From contig JAEWYP010000009.1 in the NCBI GenBank assembly GCA_023395615.1, positions 1 to 38,051 on the forward strand: a DNA stretch of 38,051 nt. Reading direction: 5' to 3'. The DNA comes from Bacillota bacterium (GTDB lineage: Bacteria; Bacillota; Clostridia; Christensenellales; Aristaeellaceae). The notes beneath the pieces were generated by a model, which saw only the letters and a program-made list of their open reading frames with translations, did not search any database and had not been told where the DNA came from. Positions within the stretch are counted from its first letter, which is position 1. The number at the start of each line of letters is the position of its first letter. A program made the translations under genes and the position numbers. Shown here in pieces: positions 30,643 to 38,051 of the stretch.

Positions 30643-30813
30643 TTGGCATACAAAATTTCCGACGACTGCATCAGCTGCGGCGCCTGCGCGTCCGAATGCC
30701 CGGTGGAGGCCATTTCCGAAGGCGATGGCAAGTTCGTGATCGATGCCGATAAGTGCATCGAATGCGGCGCTTGTGCGGATACCTGCCCGGTGGGCGCCCC
30801 CAAGCAGGACTAA
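30643..30813 (+). CDS. 2[4Fe-4S] ferredoxin
   Basis: This 56-residue protein is a clostridial-type ferredoxin. It begins MAYKISDDCISCGACASECP and ends with CIECGACADTCPVGAPKQD, giving the two C-x2-C-x2-C-x3-C-P motifs that each hold part of two cubane clusters. It is a low-potential electron carrier and could accept electrons from the iorAB enzyme among others. The start is TTG at 30643, seven bases after a strong GGAGGTGA. The gene has its own promoter and terminator. Confidence 0.95.
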   Translation: MAYKISDDCISCGACASECPVEAISEGDGKFVIDADKCIECGACADTCPVGAPKQD

Positions 30814-30825
30814 TCAAACGACATA

Positions 30826-30857
30826 AAAAGCGGCGGAGCAATCGCTCCGCCGCTTTT
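30826..30857 (+). terminator. Intrinsic terminator of the ferredoxin gene
   Basis: GCGGCGGAGC (30830-30839) and GCTCCGCCGC (30844-30853) form a perfect stem with an AATC loop, flanked by A on the left and followed by TTTT. Confidence 0.9.
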
Positions 30858-30939
30858 GCTGTATTTGGGAAGGGCTGAATACCAACATGATTTCATCATC
30901 AGATCAATCCAGCATGCTGATCCCCATCGCGTCCGATTC

Positions 30940-32067
30940 TTATCCCCGCTCGACAAGCCACAGCATTGGATCTATGCCGCACATCTTCGCCAACGCCTCA
31001 GCCAGAAAGTAATCGCCATACACCAGATTAACGTGCGTTCCCGCTCCATCGTCGTGATAGGCGGCGGTACATTTTTGCAGGATGCCGACGCTTTCATTCG
31101 TCCAGTCTGCGCAAGCCTGCGTAAGCGCATGCAGCATTTTTTCTGCCGCTGCATGATACGCTTCCGCATGGGCAACCATCCCCGTCCGTTCCAGTTCCAG
31201 CAAACCGCAGGCCGCGCAGGCAGCCGCGATATTGTCGATCTTTACTACATCTTTCGGCTGACGAAAGTCGCAATCCGTTAACCCATCTTCTCGAATATTT
31301 GCAACAAAGTAGTCTGCAATCGCACAGGCCGCATCAAGATAACGGTTTTCTCCCAACGCAAGGTACGCAAGGGTAAACCCGTATAATCCCCATGCCTGTC
31401 CGCGGCTCCAACTGGAACCTGCCGCATATCCCTGCCCTGCCGGTTTTGCGATTACTTTGCCGTTCTCCGGATCGAAGATAACGATATGCCAGCAGCTTCC
31501 ATCCTCCCGCACAAATTCCCGCAGCGCAGTATCCGCATGGAGGCGTGCCGCCAGCGTAAAACGGGGATCCCCCGTATACACGGACGCCCAGTAAAGCAGA
31601 CACAGGTTCATCATGCAGTCGATGATCGCCCATCCGGCCTTGTCATCGTTCCAGGCGCGAATAAAACCGTTTGAGTTCATCCGTCCCGCCAGAATTGTCG
31701 CCGCGTGAAGCGCATTCATCGCTGCCGATTCCGCGCCTGTAAAGCGGTATTCCGCCCCGGCGGACAGCAGGTACATAAAGCCCACGTCGTGATTCAGTTT
31801 GCTGAACGAGCTCAGTTCCCGGGCAAGCAGCGCATCTACACGAAGCGCTTCTTTCTTAAAAACATCGTCGCCAGTGGCGGCATAAAACTGCCACATCAGC
31901 CCCGGCCAGAAGCCGCCGGTCCACCAGCTGTTGCCATCATAGGGCGAACCAATCCAGCGTCCCTGACCGCCCTGATATGGTATCATATGATTCTTAGCGG
32001 CAAGCGGAATGGACTTTTTGTATTTGGCTATCATTTTTTCCAACGCGGTTTCAGCCCAACCGGGCAT
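30940..32067 (-). CDS. Unsaturated glucuronyl hydrolase, GH88
   Basis: The 375-residue protein is a glycoside hydrolase family 88 enzyme with an alpha/alpha-barrel. The two aspartates expected for the family are visible in LNHDVGFM (Asp94) and IIDCMMNL (Asp150), and SRGQAWGLYGF is another typical segment. Such enzymes remove the 4,5-unsaturated uronic acid left at the end of oligosaccharides after a polysaccharide lyase has cut. No signal peptide is present, so it should act in the cytoplasm. GGAGGTG precedes the ATG. It overlaps the upstream gene by 17 nt and is the last gene of the operon. Heparin-, chondroitin-, alginate- or ulvan-type oligosaccharides are all possible; the sequence does not decide. 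Confidence 0.93.
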   Translation of the reverse strand: MPGWAETALEKMIAKYKKSIPLAAKNHMIPYQGGQGRWIGSPYDGNSWWTGGFWPGLMWQFYAATGDDVFKKEALRVDALLARELSSFSKLNHDVGFMYLLSAGAEYRFTGAESAAMNALHAATILAGRMNSNGFIRAWNDDKAGWAIIDCMMNLCLLYWASVYTGDPRFTLAARLHADTALREFVREDGSCWHIVIFDPENGKVIAKPAGQGYAAGSSWSRGQAWGLYGFTLAYLALGENRYLDAACAIADYFVANIREDGLTDCDFRQPKDVVKIDNIAAACAACGLLELERTGMVAHAEAYHAAAEKMLHALTQACADWTNESVGILQKCTAAYHDDGAGTHVNLVYGDYFLAEALAKMCGIDPMLWLVERG

Positions 32068-33838
32068 ACTGCTTCACCTCCTGCGGCCATTCCGGAACCA
32101 TTGCGCTGTCCGGCGAACCGTAAACAGCGCAGGTCAGCCGATGGGTTCCAGCAGCCAGTTCTACGGTTAACGTAGGGATATAAGTTCTGTTTGCCATCAG
32201 GTTGGTATTGGGTTCCGCGCCGACCACCTTACCCTGTTTGTAACCCTGAAGCCCAAAAACAGCGCTGACTCCCCAGGGTGAACAAAAGGAAGCTTCGGTT
32301 TCTTTTTCCGTTACAGTCCCCTCGCATGCGCCATCCCGGGCAATTGCGAAACCGCCTTCCGCCACCCACACCTTCTGCTTACAGGTAATCGTGTGCATCC
32401 GTATATGCCAGTTTTCCCGTAAGGGGATGATCTCGCTTTTCACAGTAACACCGGGAAATGGCGACCATACCGAGCATACGCTGTTCAGGCTGATTTGATA
32501 ACTTTTACATCCATATCGCGACTGATAGACTGTACCGTCCGGGCTGATTGCCAGCGTGTTGTCAAACGCGCCGTCCCAAAGGTTTTTTGATGCTTTGGGA
32601 ACGCTGAATCCATATACGGTGGAATATACGAATTTTTCATATTTTGCTTCGTCGTGCGCATGTTCCGGCGCGTGGTTTCCTGCGGGATAGGCAAGTACCT
32701 GTGATCCGTTTTCGCTTCGGCACAGTAGCATGCCAGCGTGTTTCTGCAAACATCGGTCTGGTCCTTTGAACGGTTTCTCTTCCGCCGTCCAGAACGGGTG
32801 ATTTTCCGGCAGTGCCAGACAAAGGAATGTTTTCATCGCCCAATAAGGAGAGCCAGGCGCGTTATACCCTTCCGCCATGATCAGGTTTGGGTATCCATAA
32901 CCGATTGACAATATTCCATCACGAGTGAAAATCGGTTTCCGCATCCAATAGCGTAAATTGCTTAAGACGAGATGTTTTAACACGCCGTAATCCACTTCGT
33001 CGTTTATCGCCCCCGCGTACGCGGCCGCGGCAAAAAAGGCGCTTTGCGCAAACCGGTAGGTGAGACTCCTCCCATATGGTAAGGCGCTTCCGGCTGCATC
33101 AAACCAGCAGGCAAAATCCCGGGCAACCTGCACAGCGCGTTCGCGGTAGGTGTTCGCCCGCTCCGGATCCATGTCTTTCATCGCCATGGAATAAACCAGT
33201 CCGTAAAAATGAAACGCCCAGAAGGTATAATAGTCGTGCTGCGTTTGGTAGTCGCAGTACCAGCCTTCTCCCTCATAATGCGCTTCAATCAGTGCGAAAT
33301 CCTCGTTCAGCCTGTTTTGTGAATAAGGCAGACCGCAAACACGGAAGCCCGTGTTAACCAGCACGCGAAAGAAAACCCAGTTGTTCTTTGGGATCTCATG
33401 ATCGTTGATCTGTTTTAGCCATTGATGGAGCTGGTTTTGGGTTTTCTTTGGAAGTTTGAAGAAGAATAAGTCCGGGCAAAGGCACATCCCCATGCCGAAT
33501 ACCGCCATCTCGACCAGCCTTTGATCGAAATCCCCCACAATGCCCCAATATTCGGGATGATTCGGATTGACTCCATTTCGTATACCCTTTCGCCAACAGG
33601 ACCAAAACGGTTCCACCTCCGGGCACTTCCCCATCATCATCGGCAGAATCGCCCACAAAGGTCGCGCGAACGCCTCCATATCGGCGATTGCGCGGGGATA
33701 TACCGCGCCGGTATCGTCCAGATGAATATGCGATCGTCCCGCGCTCATCAGCGGAATTAACGGGGATAATATCTCGGCTGCGGCGCTGGATACGTCGGCC
33801 CTGGTTCGTAACGGGTTCCCCCGTACCGCGTTGCTCAT
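32051..33838 (-). CDS. DUF2264 family protein, probable glycoside hydrolase
   Basis: The 595-residue protein matches DUF2264 (PF10022) throughout: an early segment on removal of a group from an N-terminal helical barrel (LDDTGAVYPRAIADMEAFAR, PLWAILPM), then EYWGIVGDFDQRLVEMAVFG, NNWVFFRVLVN, and a beta-rich C-terminal half with NHAPEHAHDEAKYEKFVYST. Some members have been placed in a CAZy family of glucuronidases (GH154, from memory, unverified), which would suit the setting. No signal peptide is seen. It overlaps the upstream lyase gene by four bases and the GH88 gene by 17. The histidine-rich NHAPEHAHDE segment is a candidate for the active site. Confidence 0.85.
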   Translation of the reverse strand: MSNAVRGNPLRTRADVSSAAAEILSPLIPLMSAGRSHIHLDDTGAVYPRAIADMEAFARPLWAILPMMMGKCPEVEPFWSCWRKGIRNGVNPNHPEYWGIVGDFDQRLVEMAVFGMGMCLCPDLFFFKLPKKTQNQLHQWLKQINDHEIPKNNWVFFRVLVNTGFRVCGLPYSQNRLNEDFALIEAHYEGEGWYCDYQTQHDYYTFWAFHFYGLVYSMAMKDMDPERANTYRERAVQVARDFACWFDAAGSALPYGRSLTYRFAQSAFFAAAAYAGAINDEVDYGVLKHLVLSNLRYWMRKPIFTRDGILSIGYGYPNLIMAEGYNAPGSPYWAMKTFLCLALPENHPFWTAEEKPFKGPDRCLQKHAGMLLCRSENGSQVLAYPAGNHAPEHAHDEAKYEKFVYSTVYGFSVPKASKNLWDGAFDNTLAISPDGTVYQSRYGCKSYQISLNSVCSVWSPFPGVTVKSEIIPLRENWHIRMHTITCKQKVWVAEGGFAIARDGACEGTVTEKETEASFCSPWGVSAVFGLQGYKQGKVVGAEPNTNLMANRTYIPTLTVELAAGTHRLTCAVYGSPDSAMVPEWPQEVKQYARLG

Positions 33839-35670
33839 TCGCTCTTCCCCTTATCGAACTCAAATCGTTCAGTGTGCTTTATCCTTGGGCCCGCAGTCAG
33901 CAGTAGCCGAAACAGACTTCCCGGAAAGCTTTGCGCCATTCTTTCGTCATTTACGGGTATTTCTTCCCAGCGATACGATAAGTCGTCGGAGAATCGCATC
34001 CGAAGATTCCCTGCCGCCAGTTCCGTTATCCCTTTGTCAGTCAAGAAAGTTTCCGGTTTGGAGCGAAGCATCCAAACCCATGTAACCGCTACAGGCTCTC
34101 GCAGTTCCAAATTATCCGTTACTGCCGCGCATTCATCCACGCGCAATTCTCGGCGGAAAAGGATCAGTCCGGTTTCCAGCGGGTAAGCCGTCTGAAGATC
34201 GGCTATCGCTCCCGTATCGCTTTTTTCAAAGGATTTCGTTCGGTATTCCGCGCCCGGTTTCTGCTCTATCCCGCCGATGATTGGAAGATTGTGATAAGCG
34301 GAGCGAATATTCCAGAGCGTATACCTTTTCTCGGAGAAGGTAAGCGCCGTATAAGTCATGTTTCCGGCATCGATAATCGCGGGTTGTCCCTCAAGGTACA
34401 CAATCACGTTGCCTACATCGTTATGATTATGGTTTTCTCCGTTGTTTCCGCCTTTCATTGCAGCGTAGATTCCGTCTTTATTCATCGCCCATACCTGCAA
34501 GTTGGGCATGTAGACCGTATGTTCATCCTCTGATCCGGTTTCCAGGGCTTTAACGTCCCGCTTTGTGAAAAGATAGAACAGTACTCGGTTCATCTGGGGC
34601 GTATCAATCGGGCGCGGCGTTGTTTGGTAATCACATATTTCATTACCGAGCGAGGCTAAACAGCCATTCTCCGTACGAATTCCATAAGTATAAACGCGTT
34701 CCCCATCCAGCGCCGGCTTTGCGTCGCAGTCTGCAAAATTCCAGTACCATGGTCCATCAATATGAGCCTTCATCGGGAATTGTGCAACGGCGCGAATGAG
34801 TGGGTTATCGTAGAAGCATGCTTTTCCGCCCGTGGCGATCCGTAGATTTTCCAGGCAGTCCAGCAGGCTTGCTCCCGCCACGTTCCAATACCCGCAGCCT
34901 TCATCACAGCCTCCGTCTTCCGGCAGGCATTTCAGATAACGATCCAGAATCCGCATCGAGCGGTCCAGCGCTTTCGCTAATCGGCTCGGATCGGTTTCCA
35001 GCAGTAAAAACGCGTCCATTACATTGGATAAAATCCATGGGGTCCAGTTATTCAGTGCCCTCCGGGTAAGGCCCATCCACCAGAAATCGTCTCGATTCAG
35101 GAACGGCGTGAAAATTCTTTTCTCAATTTCGTCACGTACCCGTTGAATCAATACAGGAGTCAGTTCCTCCAACTCATCCGAAAGAAGATCCGTCACATAA
35201 GCGAGCGTTGCCGCGGTCTGCGCGGAAAAAAGATCGATTTCAGGCGCCTTAATATCCGGCAACTGATGCTGTTTATCACGTTTTCCGTTCGGCGCAGCGT
35301 TGTGAGCGCTGATGACCCAACTGCTTTCTTCGCATAAAAACCATAACCCGTCTATAATCGTATCCAGATACCGTTTGTTTCCCGTAACGCATTCCGCAAG
35401 CGTCGCGCCGATCAGTAAATTTCTGCGACGAAAGTACGGGGTTTCATAGGATTTGCGATTCCCGGATCTCGCATATTGAAGATATAATGTCACGGAAAGC
35501 TGTGGATATCCGTCAAGGGCTTCATTACCCCATCGTATCAGTTCATCGCGTGTTTGTGCCGGCAAACTTGACCAACTTTTTTGATCCGTCCTGGGGGGAA
35601 TGATACGTCGCATATTAAAAGGTACTATCAGGCTTTCAAGAGGATGGCTCTCTAAAAATTCAGCGAACAA
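33835..35670 (-). CDS. Heparinase II/III-like polysaccharide lyase family protein
   Basis: The 611-residue protein has an N-terminal alpha/alpha toroid, with ALNNWTPWILSNVMDAFLLL and EDGGCDEGCGYWNVAGASLL, and a C-terminal heparinase II/III-like beta domain (PF07940) whose key motif ENHNHNDVGNVIVYLEGQPA lies at 412-431. Such lyases cut uronic acid-containing polysaccharides by beta-elimination, leaving the unsaturated ends that GH88 removes. No signal peptide is visible, so imported oligosaccharides are the likely substrate. The start is TTG at 35670 with AGGGCGGAAG upstream, not a strong site; an ATG at residue 20 is the next alternative. It is the first gene of a three-gene operon; no transporter or regulator is adjacent. 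Confidence 0.88.
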   Translation of the reverse strand: MFAEFLESHPLESLIVPFNMRRIIPPRTDQKSWSSLPAQTRDELIRWGNEALDGYPQLSVTLYLQYARSGNRKSYETPYFRRRNLLIGATLAECVTGNKRYLDTIIDGLWFLCEESSWVISAHNAAPNGKRDKQHQLPDIKAPEIDLFSAQTAATLAYVTDLLSDELEELTPVLIQRVRDEIEKRIFTPFLNRDDFWWMGLTRRALNNWTPWILSNVMDAFLLLETDPSRLAKALDRSMRILDRYLKCLPEDGGCDEGCGYWNVAGASLLDCLENLRIATGGKACFYDNPLIRAVAQFPMKAHIDGPWYWNFADCDAKPALDGERVYTYGIRTENGCLASLGNEICDYQTTPRPIDTPQMNRVLFYLFTKRDVKALETGSEDEHTVYMPNLQVWAMNKDGIYAAMKGGNNGENHNHNDVGNVIVYLEGQPAIIDAGNMTYTALTFSEKRYTLWNIRSAYHNLPIIGGIEQKPGAEYRTKSFEKSDTGAIADLQTAYPLETGLILFRRELRVDECAAVTDNLELREPVAVTWVWMLRSKPETFLTDKGITELAAGNLRMRFSDDLSYRWEEIPVNDERMAQSFPGSLFRLLLTAGPRIKHTERFEFDKGKSE

Positions 35671-35690
35671 TCCGGCTTCCGCCCTTTCTG

Positions 35691-35714
35691 CATGCTGAAA
35701 TGGCAGTCAGCATG
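35691..35714. repeat. Inverted repeat upstream of the lyase gene, candidate operator
   Basis: CATGCTGA (35691-35698) and TCAGCATG (35707-35714) are perfect eight-base arms around eight bases, 21 bp before the lyase start codon. On the minus strand a TATGAT at 35731-35736 region lies just upstream, so a regulator bound here could block the operon. Confidence 0.55.
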
Positions 35715-35939
35715 TGTTTAATATTTACTATGATCATAACATAGATTCTCTGACCGGAGTGAATCAACCTGCTTGAATTTTACAGTAGTTGATTATTCGA
35801 CTGTATGGATTGCGAATGTGGCAGGCTTATCATATTCATACTATGCGCTTCAAACGTGTCGTTACGCTTAAGTAGACTTGAGCGCATCCGGTTGATTCTT
35901 CCTTTTGCAAGTTTTTTCCGCAATACTGCAAATTCCCTA
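35715..35939. other. Region without a recognisable gene
   Basis: This stretch lies between the lyase operon (leftward) and the amt leader promoter (rightward). It contains minus-strand TATGAT-like sequence and a short dyad (CTATG/CATAG, 35728-35744). Reading frames on both strands are short and show no family resemblance. A decayed gene cannot be excluded. Confidence 0.45.
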
Positions 35940-35968
35940 TTGACGATGAAGATAAGACGATGTATGAT
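35940..35968 (+). promoter_or_regulatory. Sigma-A promoter of the amt leader
   Basis: TTGACG (35940-35945) and TATGAT (35963-35968) are separated by 17 nt. Transcription would start near 35975. No other clear promoter lies between here and the small membrane protein gene at 36158. Confidence 0.75.
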
Positions 35969-35974
35969 GATTTC

Positions 35975-36082
35975 AGTTTCCGAGAAAGCCGTACATTTTA
36001 GCTTGCCGGAGACTAAAAGAACGTTTTCCTTCGCTTCCTCGTTGCGCTTTTCATTGATCTGCGTATCGCTTTTGCGGAGGGC
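35975..36082 (+). promoter_or_regulatory. Leader upstream of the amt operon
   Basis: The 110-nt stretch contains a hairpin TTTTAG/CTAAAA (35996-36001 with 36013-36018) and, right before the terminator, TTTGC/GCAAA (36071-36075 with 36081-36085) with a GGAGG loop. Three bases of the latter belong to the terminator stem, so the two structures partly exclude each other. I do not recognise a riboswitch class. An ANTAR-type target, which controls nitrogen genes in Clostridia, is possible, but I do not see its expected six-base loops. Confidence 0.45.
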
Positions 36083-36115
36083 AAAGAAGCCTGATTTTTT
36101 TCAGGCTTCTTTTTT
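36083..36115 (+). terminator. Intrinsic terminator ahead of the amt operon (candidate attenuator)
   Basis: AAAGAAGCCTGA (36083-36094) pairs perfectly with TCAGGCTTCTTT (36101-36112) and is followed by T residues. No gene precedes it on this strand, so it either ends a small RNA or attenuates the genes downstream. Confidence 0.85.
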
Positions 36116-36157
36116 ATATATTGAACCATGTCCTATGTTTCTCAAGGAGGTGAATGT

Positions 36158-36439
36158 ATGAAAACACGTACGGCTGCCGGCGTCACCACTGGCAAGAGAG
36201 TCGCCGTCTGGTGCCTCTTCGCTGTTTCCGGGCTGATCACTGTGCTTGGAGTTACCTTATTCGTATTCGGGTTATTACATCAAACGGAGTTCACCGTCCT
36301 GCAATCCTCGTTACCGGGGGCTCTGTTCGGCGCCGTGATCGCATTTCTGGGTGTGCGGTACACGCTGTCGGTACGAAAATTGCAAGCCAAACTCTATGCA
36401 GCGCCTTCTAAATTTTCCTGGAGCAATTTCAAAAAATAA
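36158..36439 (+). CDS. Small two-helix membrane protein
   Basis: The 93-residue protein has a short basic N-terminus (MKTRTAAGVTTGKR), then two hydrophobic segments, about residues 16-41 (VWCLFAVSGLITVLGVTLFV) and 48-67 (LQSSLPGALFGAVIAFLGVR), and a basic cytoplasmic end (KLQAKLYAAPSKFSWSNFKK). I do not recognise a family. It lies 50 nt before amt, with AAGGAGGTGAATGT upstream of the ATG, so it is translated efficiently and is probably cotranscribed with amt. A role as a partner or regulator of the transporter is an inference from position only. Confidence 0.7.
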   Translation: MKTRTAAGVTTGKRVAVWCLFAVSGLITVLGVTLFVFGLLHQTEFTVLQSSLPGALFGAVIAFLGVRYTLSVRKLQAKLYAAPSKFSWSNFKK

Positions 36440-36489
36440 GGTTGGCAGAAACATACATTTTCCTTATCAAGATGGAATGGGGTGGAATT

Positions 36490-38051
36490 ATGAAGGATCA
36501 TCGAAAGAGTTTATTCATTCTCGTTCTAATCATCGTATTTATCACGGTGCTGCCGCTGGCAGCCTTTGCGGAGAGCGGCGATCCCACAGGAGCCAGCTAT
36601 ACTGCCATAACCGGCACTGAAACTGTCGGCGATGTCGCGGTTACGGCCAATAAAGCCTATTTCGGAGCTAACTTCACCTGGGTGATGCTGTGCGCGTTCC
36701 TGGTGTTTTTCTTCCAGTGTGGCTTTGCGATGGTGGAAACCGGTTTTTGCCGCGGCAAGAATGCGGCTCATACCATCACCATGAACTTTATGGTATTTCT
36801 GGTCGGCGCCGTTGGCTACTTTCTGGTTGGCTTTGCCATCCAGATGGGTGGTTCCGGCGGCGCAGTCGGTCTTGGCACTGGCGGGGGTGTTCTGAACGCT
36901 CTGCTGTCCATTCCAGGCCTGGGTGGTATTATGGGGCATAAGGGGTTCATGCTCAATGGTACCTATGACGCAGGCGTTTACGCACTGTTCTTCTTCCAGA
37001 TGGTCTTTATGGATACGACCGTAACCATCCCCACCGGCGCTATGGCGGAGCGCGTTAAGTATTCCGCTGTTGTGATTACTTCCTTCTTCATTTCCATGAT
37101 CCTCTATCCGTTCTTCGCCAACTGGGTCTGGGGCGGCGGCTGGATGGCCACCTTGGGCGTGAATTTCGGACTTGGACACGGCGTGGTCGACTTCGCTGGT
37201 TCCGCGGTTGTGCACTCCATGGGCGGTATGCTTGCGCTGGCCGGTGCGATCGTTATCGGCCCCCGTATCGGTAAGTTTAAGAAAGACGGTACTGCCCGTG
37301 CCTTCCCGGGCCATAACATTCCAATGGCGATTATCGGCACCATTATCCTTTATTTCTGCTGGTTTGCATTCAATGCAGGCTCCACGCTGAACGCATCGGA
37401 TTACCGGCTGGCCGTAGTAGCAACCAACACCATGATCGCCGGCGCGATTGCCGGCCTCGTGGCGATGTTCTATTACTGGATTAAATTTGGCAAACCCGAT
37501 CCTTCCATGACCGCGAACGGAACGTTGGCAGGTCTGGTTGCCATTACCGCCCCCTGCGCTTTCGTGAACGGAATTTCCGCCTTCATCATTGGCTTGGTTG
37601 CTGGTTTGCTGGTGTGCGTTGCCGTTCCCTTTGTGGAAAATAAGCTGCGTCTGGACGACCCGGTAGGCGCAATCTCTGTCCACGGTGTGAACGGCTTCTG
37701 GGGCGTTATTGCATTGGGGCTGTTCGCGGACGGTTCCTATGGCGACGGATTCAACGGCGTTTCGGGCGGCGTAACCGGGTTGTTCTATGGCGATGCGTCG
37801 CAGTTGCTTGCCCAGTTGATCGCAATCGGTGTATTGCTGGTCTGGGGCTTTGGCGTATCGTATCTGTTCTTCAAACTGCTGGACAAGGTTTGGGGTCTGC
37901 GTGTTTCTCCCGAAGACGAATTGGAAGGCCTCGATATTCCTGAAATGGGCGTTCTGGCCTATCCCGATGAACAGCTTGTGCGCTCGGAACTGGATTATGA
38001 TTCCGAGGACAACGCCCCTATCAAGCAGCTGGCCCGCTTTGGCAGGAACGG
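36490..38051 (+). CDS. amt: Ammonium transporter Amt, 3' end missing
   Basis: About 520 residues are visible before the window ends. An N-terminal hydrophobic segment (LFILVLIIVFITVLPLAAFA) is a likely signal sequence, as in E. coli AmtB. The Amt core follows: WVMLCAFLVFFFQCGFAMVE with TGFCRGKN, FAGSAVVHSMGG with the first pore histidine (His242), and ISVHGVNGFWGV with the second (His398). The channel conducts ammonium or ammonia through a trimer. The visible C-terminal tail (GLDIPEMGVLAYPDEQ) resembles the stretch that contacts GlnK; the rest, and any GlnK gene, lie outside the window. GGGGTGG precedes the ATG. Confidence 0.95.
   Translation, partial: MKDHRKSLFILVLIIVFITVLPLAAFAESGDPTGASYTAITGTETVGDVAVTANKAYFGANFTWVMLCAFLVFFFQCGFAMVETGFCRGKNAAHTITMNFMVFLVGAVGYFLVGFAIQMGGSGGAVGLGTGGGVLNALLSIPGLGGIMGHKGFMLNGTYDAGVYALFFFQMVFMDTTVTIPTGAMAERVKYSAVVITSFFISMILYPFFANWVWGGGWMATLGVNFGLGHGVVDFAGSAVVHSMGGMLALAGAIVIGPRIGKFKKDGTARAFPGHNIPMAIIGTIILYFCWFAFNAGSTLNASDYRLAVVATNTMIAGAIAGLVAMFYYWIKFGKPDPSMTANGTLAGLVAITAPCAFVNGISAFIIGLVAGLLVCVAVPFVENKLRLDDPVGAISVHGVNGFWGVIALGLFADGSYGDGFNGVSGGVTGLFYGDASQLLAQLIAIGVLLVWGFGVSYLFFKLLDKVWGLRVSPEDELEGLDIPEMGVLAYPDEQLVRSELDYDSEDNAPIKQLARFGRN

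Noticed and set aside
35805..36161. A 118-codon gene upstream of amt
   Set aside because: The frame runs through the promoter, the leader and the terminator and has no ribosome site.
36526..37683. Minus-strand open frame of 385 codons inside amt
   Set aside because: It is antisense to the Amt channel, with a composition (His, Gly, Asn rich) typical of shadow frames.

Overview
The window looks like chromosomal DNA of an anaerobic, low-branching member of the Bacillota, most likely class Clostridia. The basis is the gene content (RicT, the cyclic-di-AMP receptor DarA, an indolepyruvate:ferredoxin oxidoreductase, a small 2[4Fe-4S] ferredoxin, a PF06541 membrane protein, the yerC-pcrA-ligA and rpsF-ssb-rpsR neighbourhoods), strong GGAGG ribosome sites and intrinsic terminators with T runs. 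The DNA is moderately GC-rich. I saw no insertion sequence, prophage gene, CRISPR array or rRNA. The window cuts a VOC-family gene at its left edge and an ammonium transporter gene at its right edge.

Layout. 1-2933 (minus): two VOC/PhnB-like proteins, an orphan oligopeptide-type binding protein and a YdeI-like protein. 3164-3322: a self-contained tRNA-Trp gene. 3383-10180 (plus): a polyamine operon speD-speA-speE-speB-carboxyspermidine dehydrogenase-nspC, preceded by a leader of about 400 nt that has its own promoter, many stable helices and an intrinsic terminator just before speD. 10346-16317 (plus): yerC, pcrA, ligA, a PF06541 membrane protein and a small zinc-ribbon protein, with a terminator hairpin between pcrA and ligA. 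16280-18192: mntP (minus), then a pentapeptide-repeat protein and a GNAT acetyltransferase (plus). 18203-26386 (minus): a coiled-coil protein, coaD, rsmD, a membrane protein, alr, an ACT-domain protein, paaK, iorB and iorA. 26602-27915 (minus): rpsF-ssb-rpsR. 27976-30857 (plus): darA, holB, ricT and a ferredoxin. 30940-35714 (minus): a three-gene uronate-polysaccharide operon (heparinase II/III-like protein, DUF2264 protein, GH88 hydrolase). 35940 to the end (plus): a promoter, a short leader with a terminator, a 93-residue membrane protein and amt.

How the genes work together. SpeA and SpeB would make putrescine from arginine. Two complete routes to spermidine then sit in the same operon: decarboxylated S-adenosylmethionine plus SpeE, and aspartate semialdehyde plus the carboxyspermidine dehydrogenase and decarboxylase. 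The carbohydrate operon encodes proteins without visible signal peptides, so it should act on imported acidic oligosaccharides. IorAB, PaaK and the ACT protein form an aryl-pyruvate/aryl-acetyl-CoA module. The most interesting material is the leader in front of the polyamine operon, where a promoter, an elaborate fold and a terminator stand before a set of genes for which I know no matching riboswitch class, together with the second promoter-terminator leader in front of amt.
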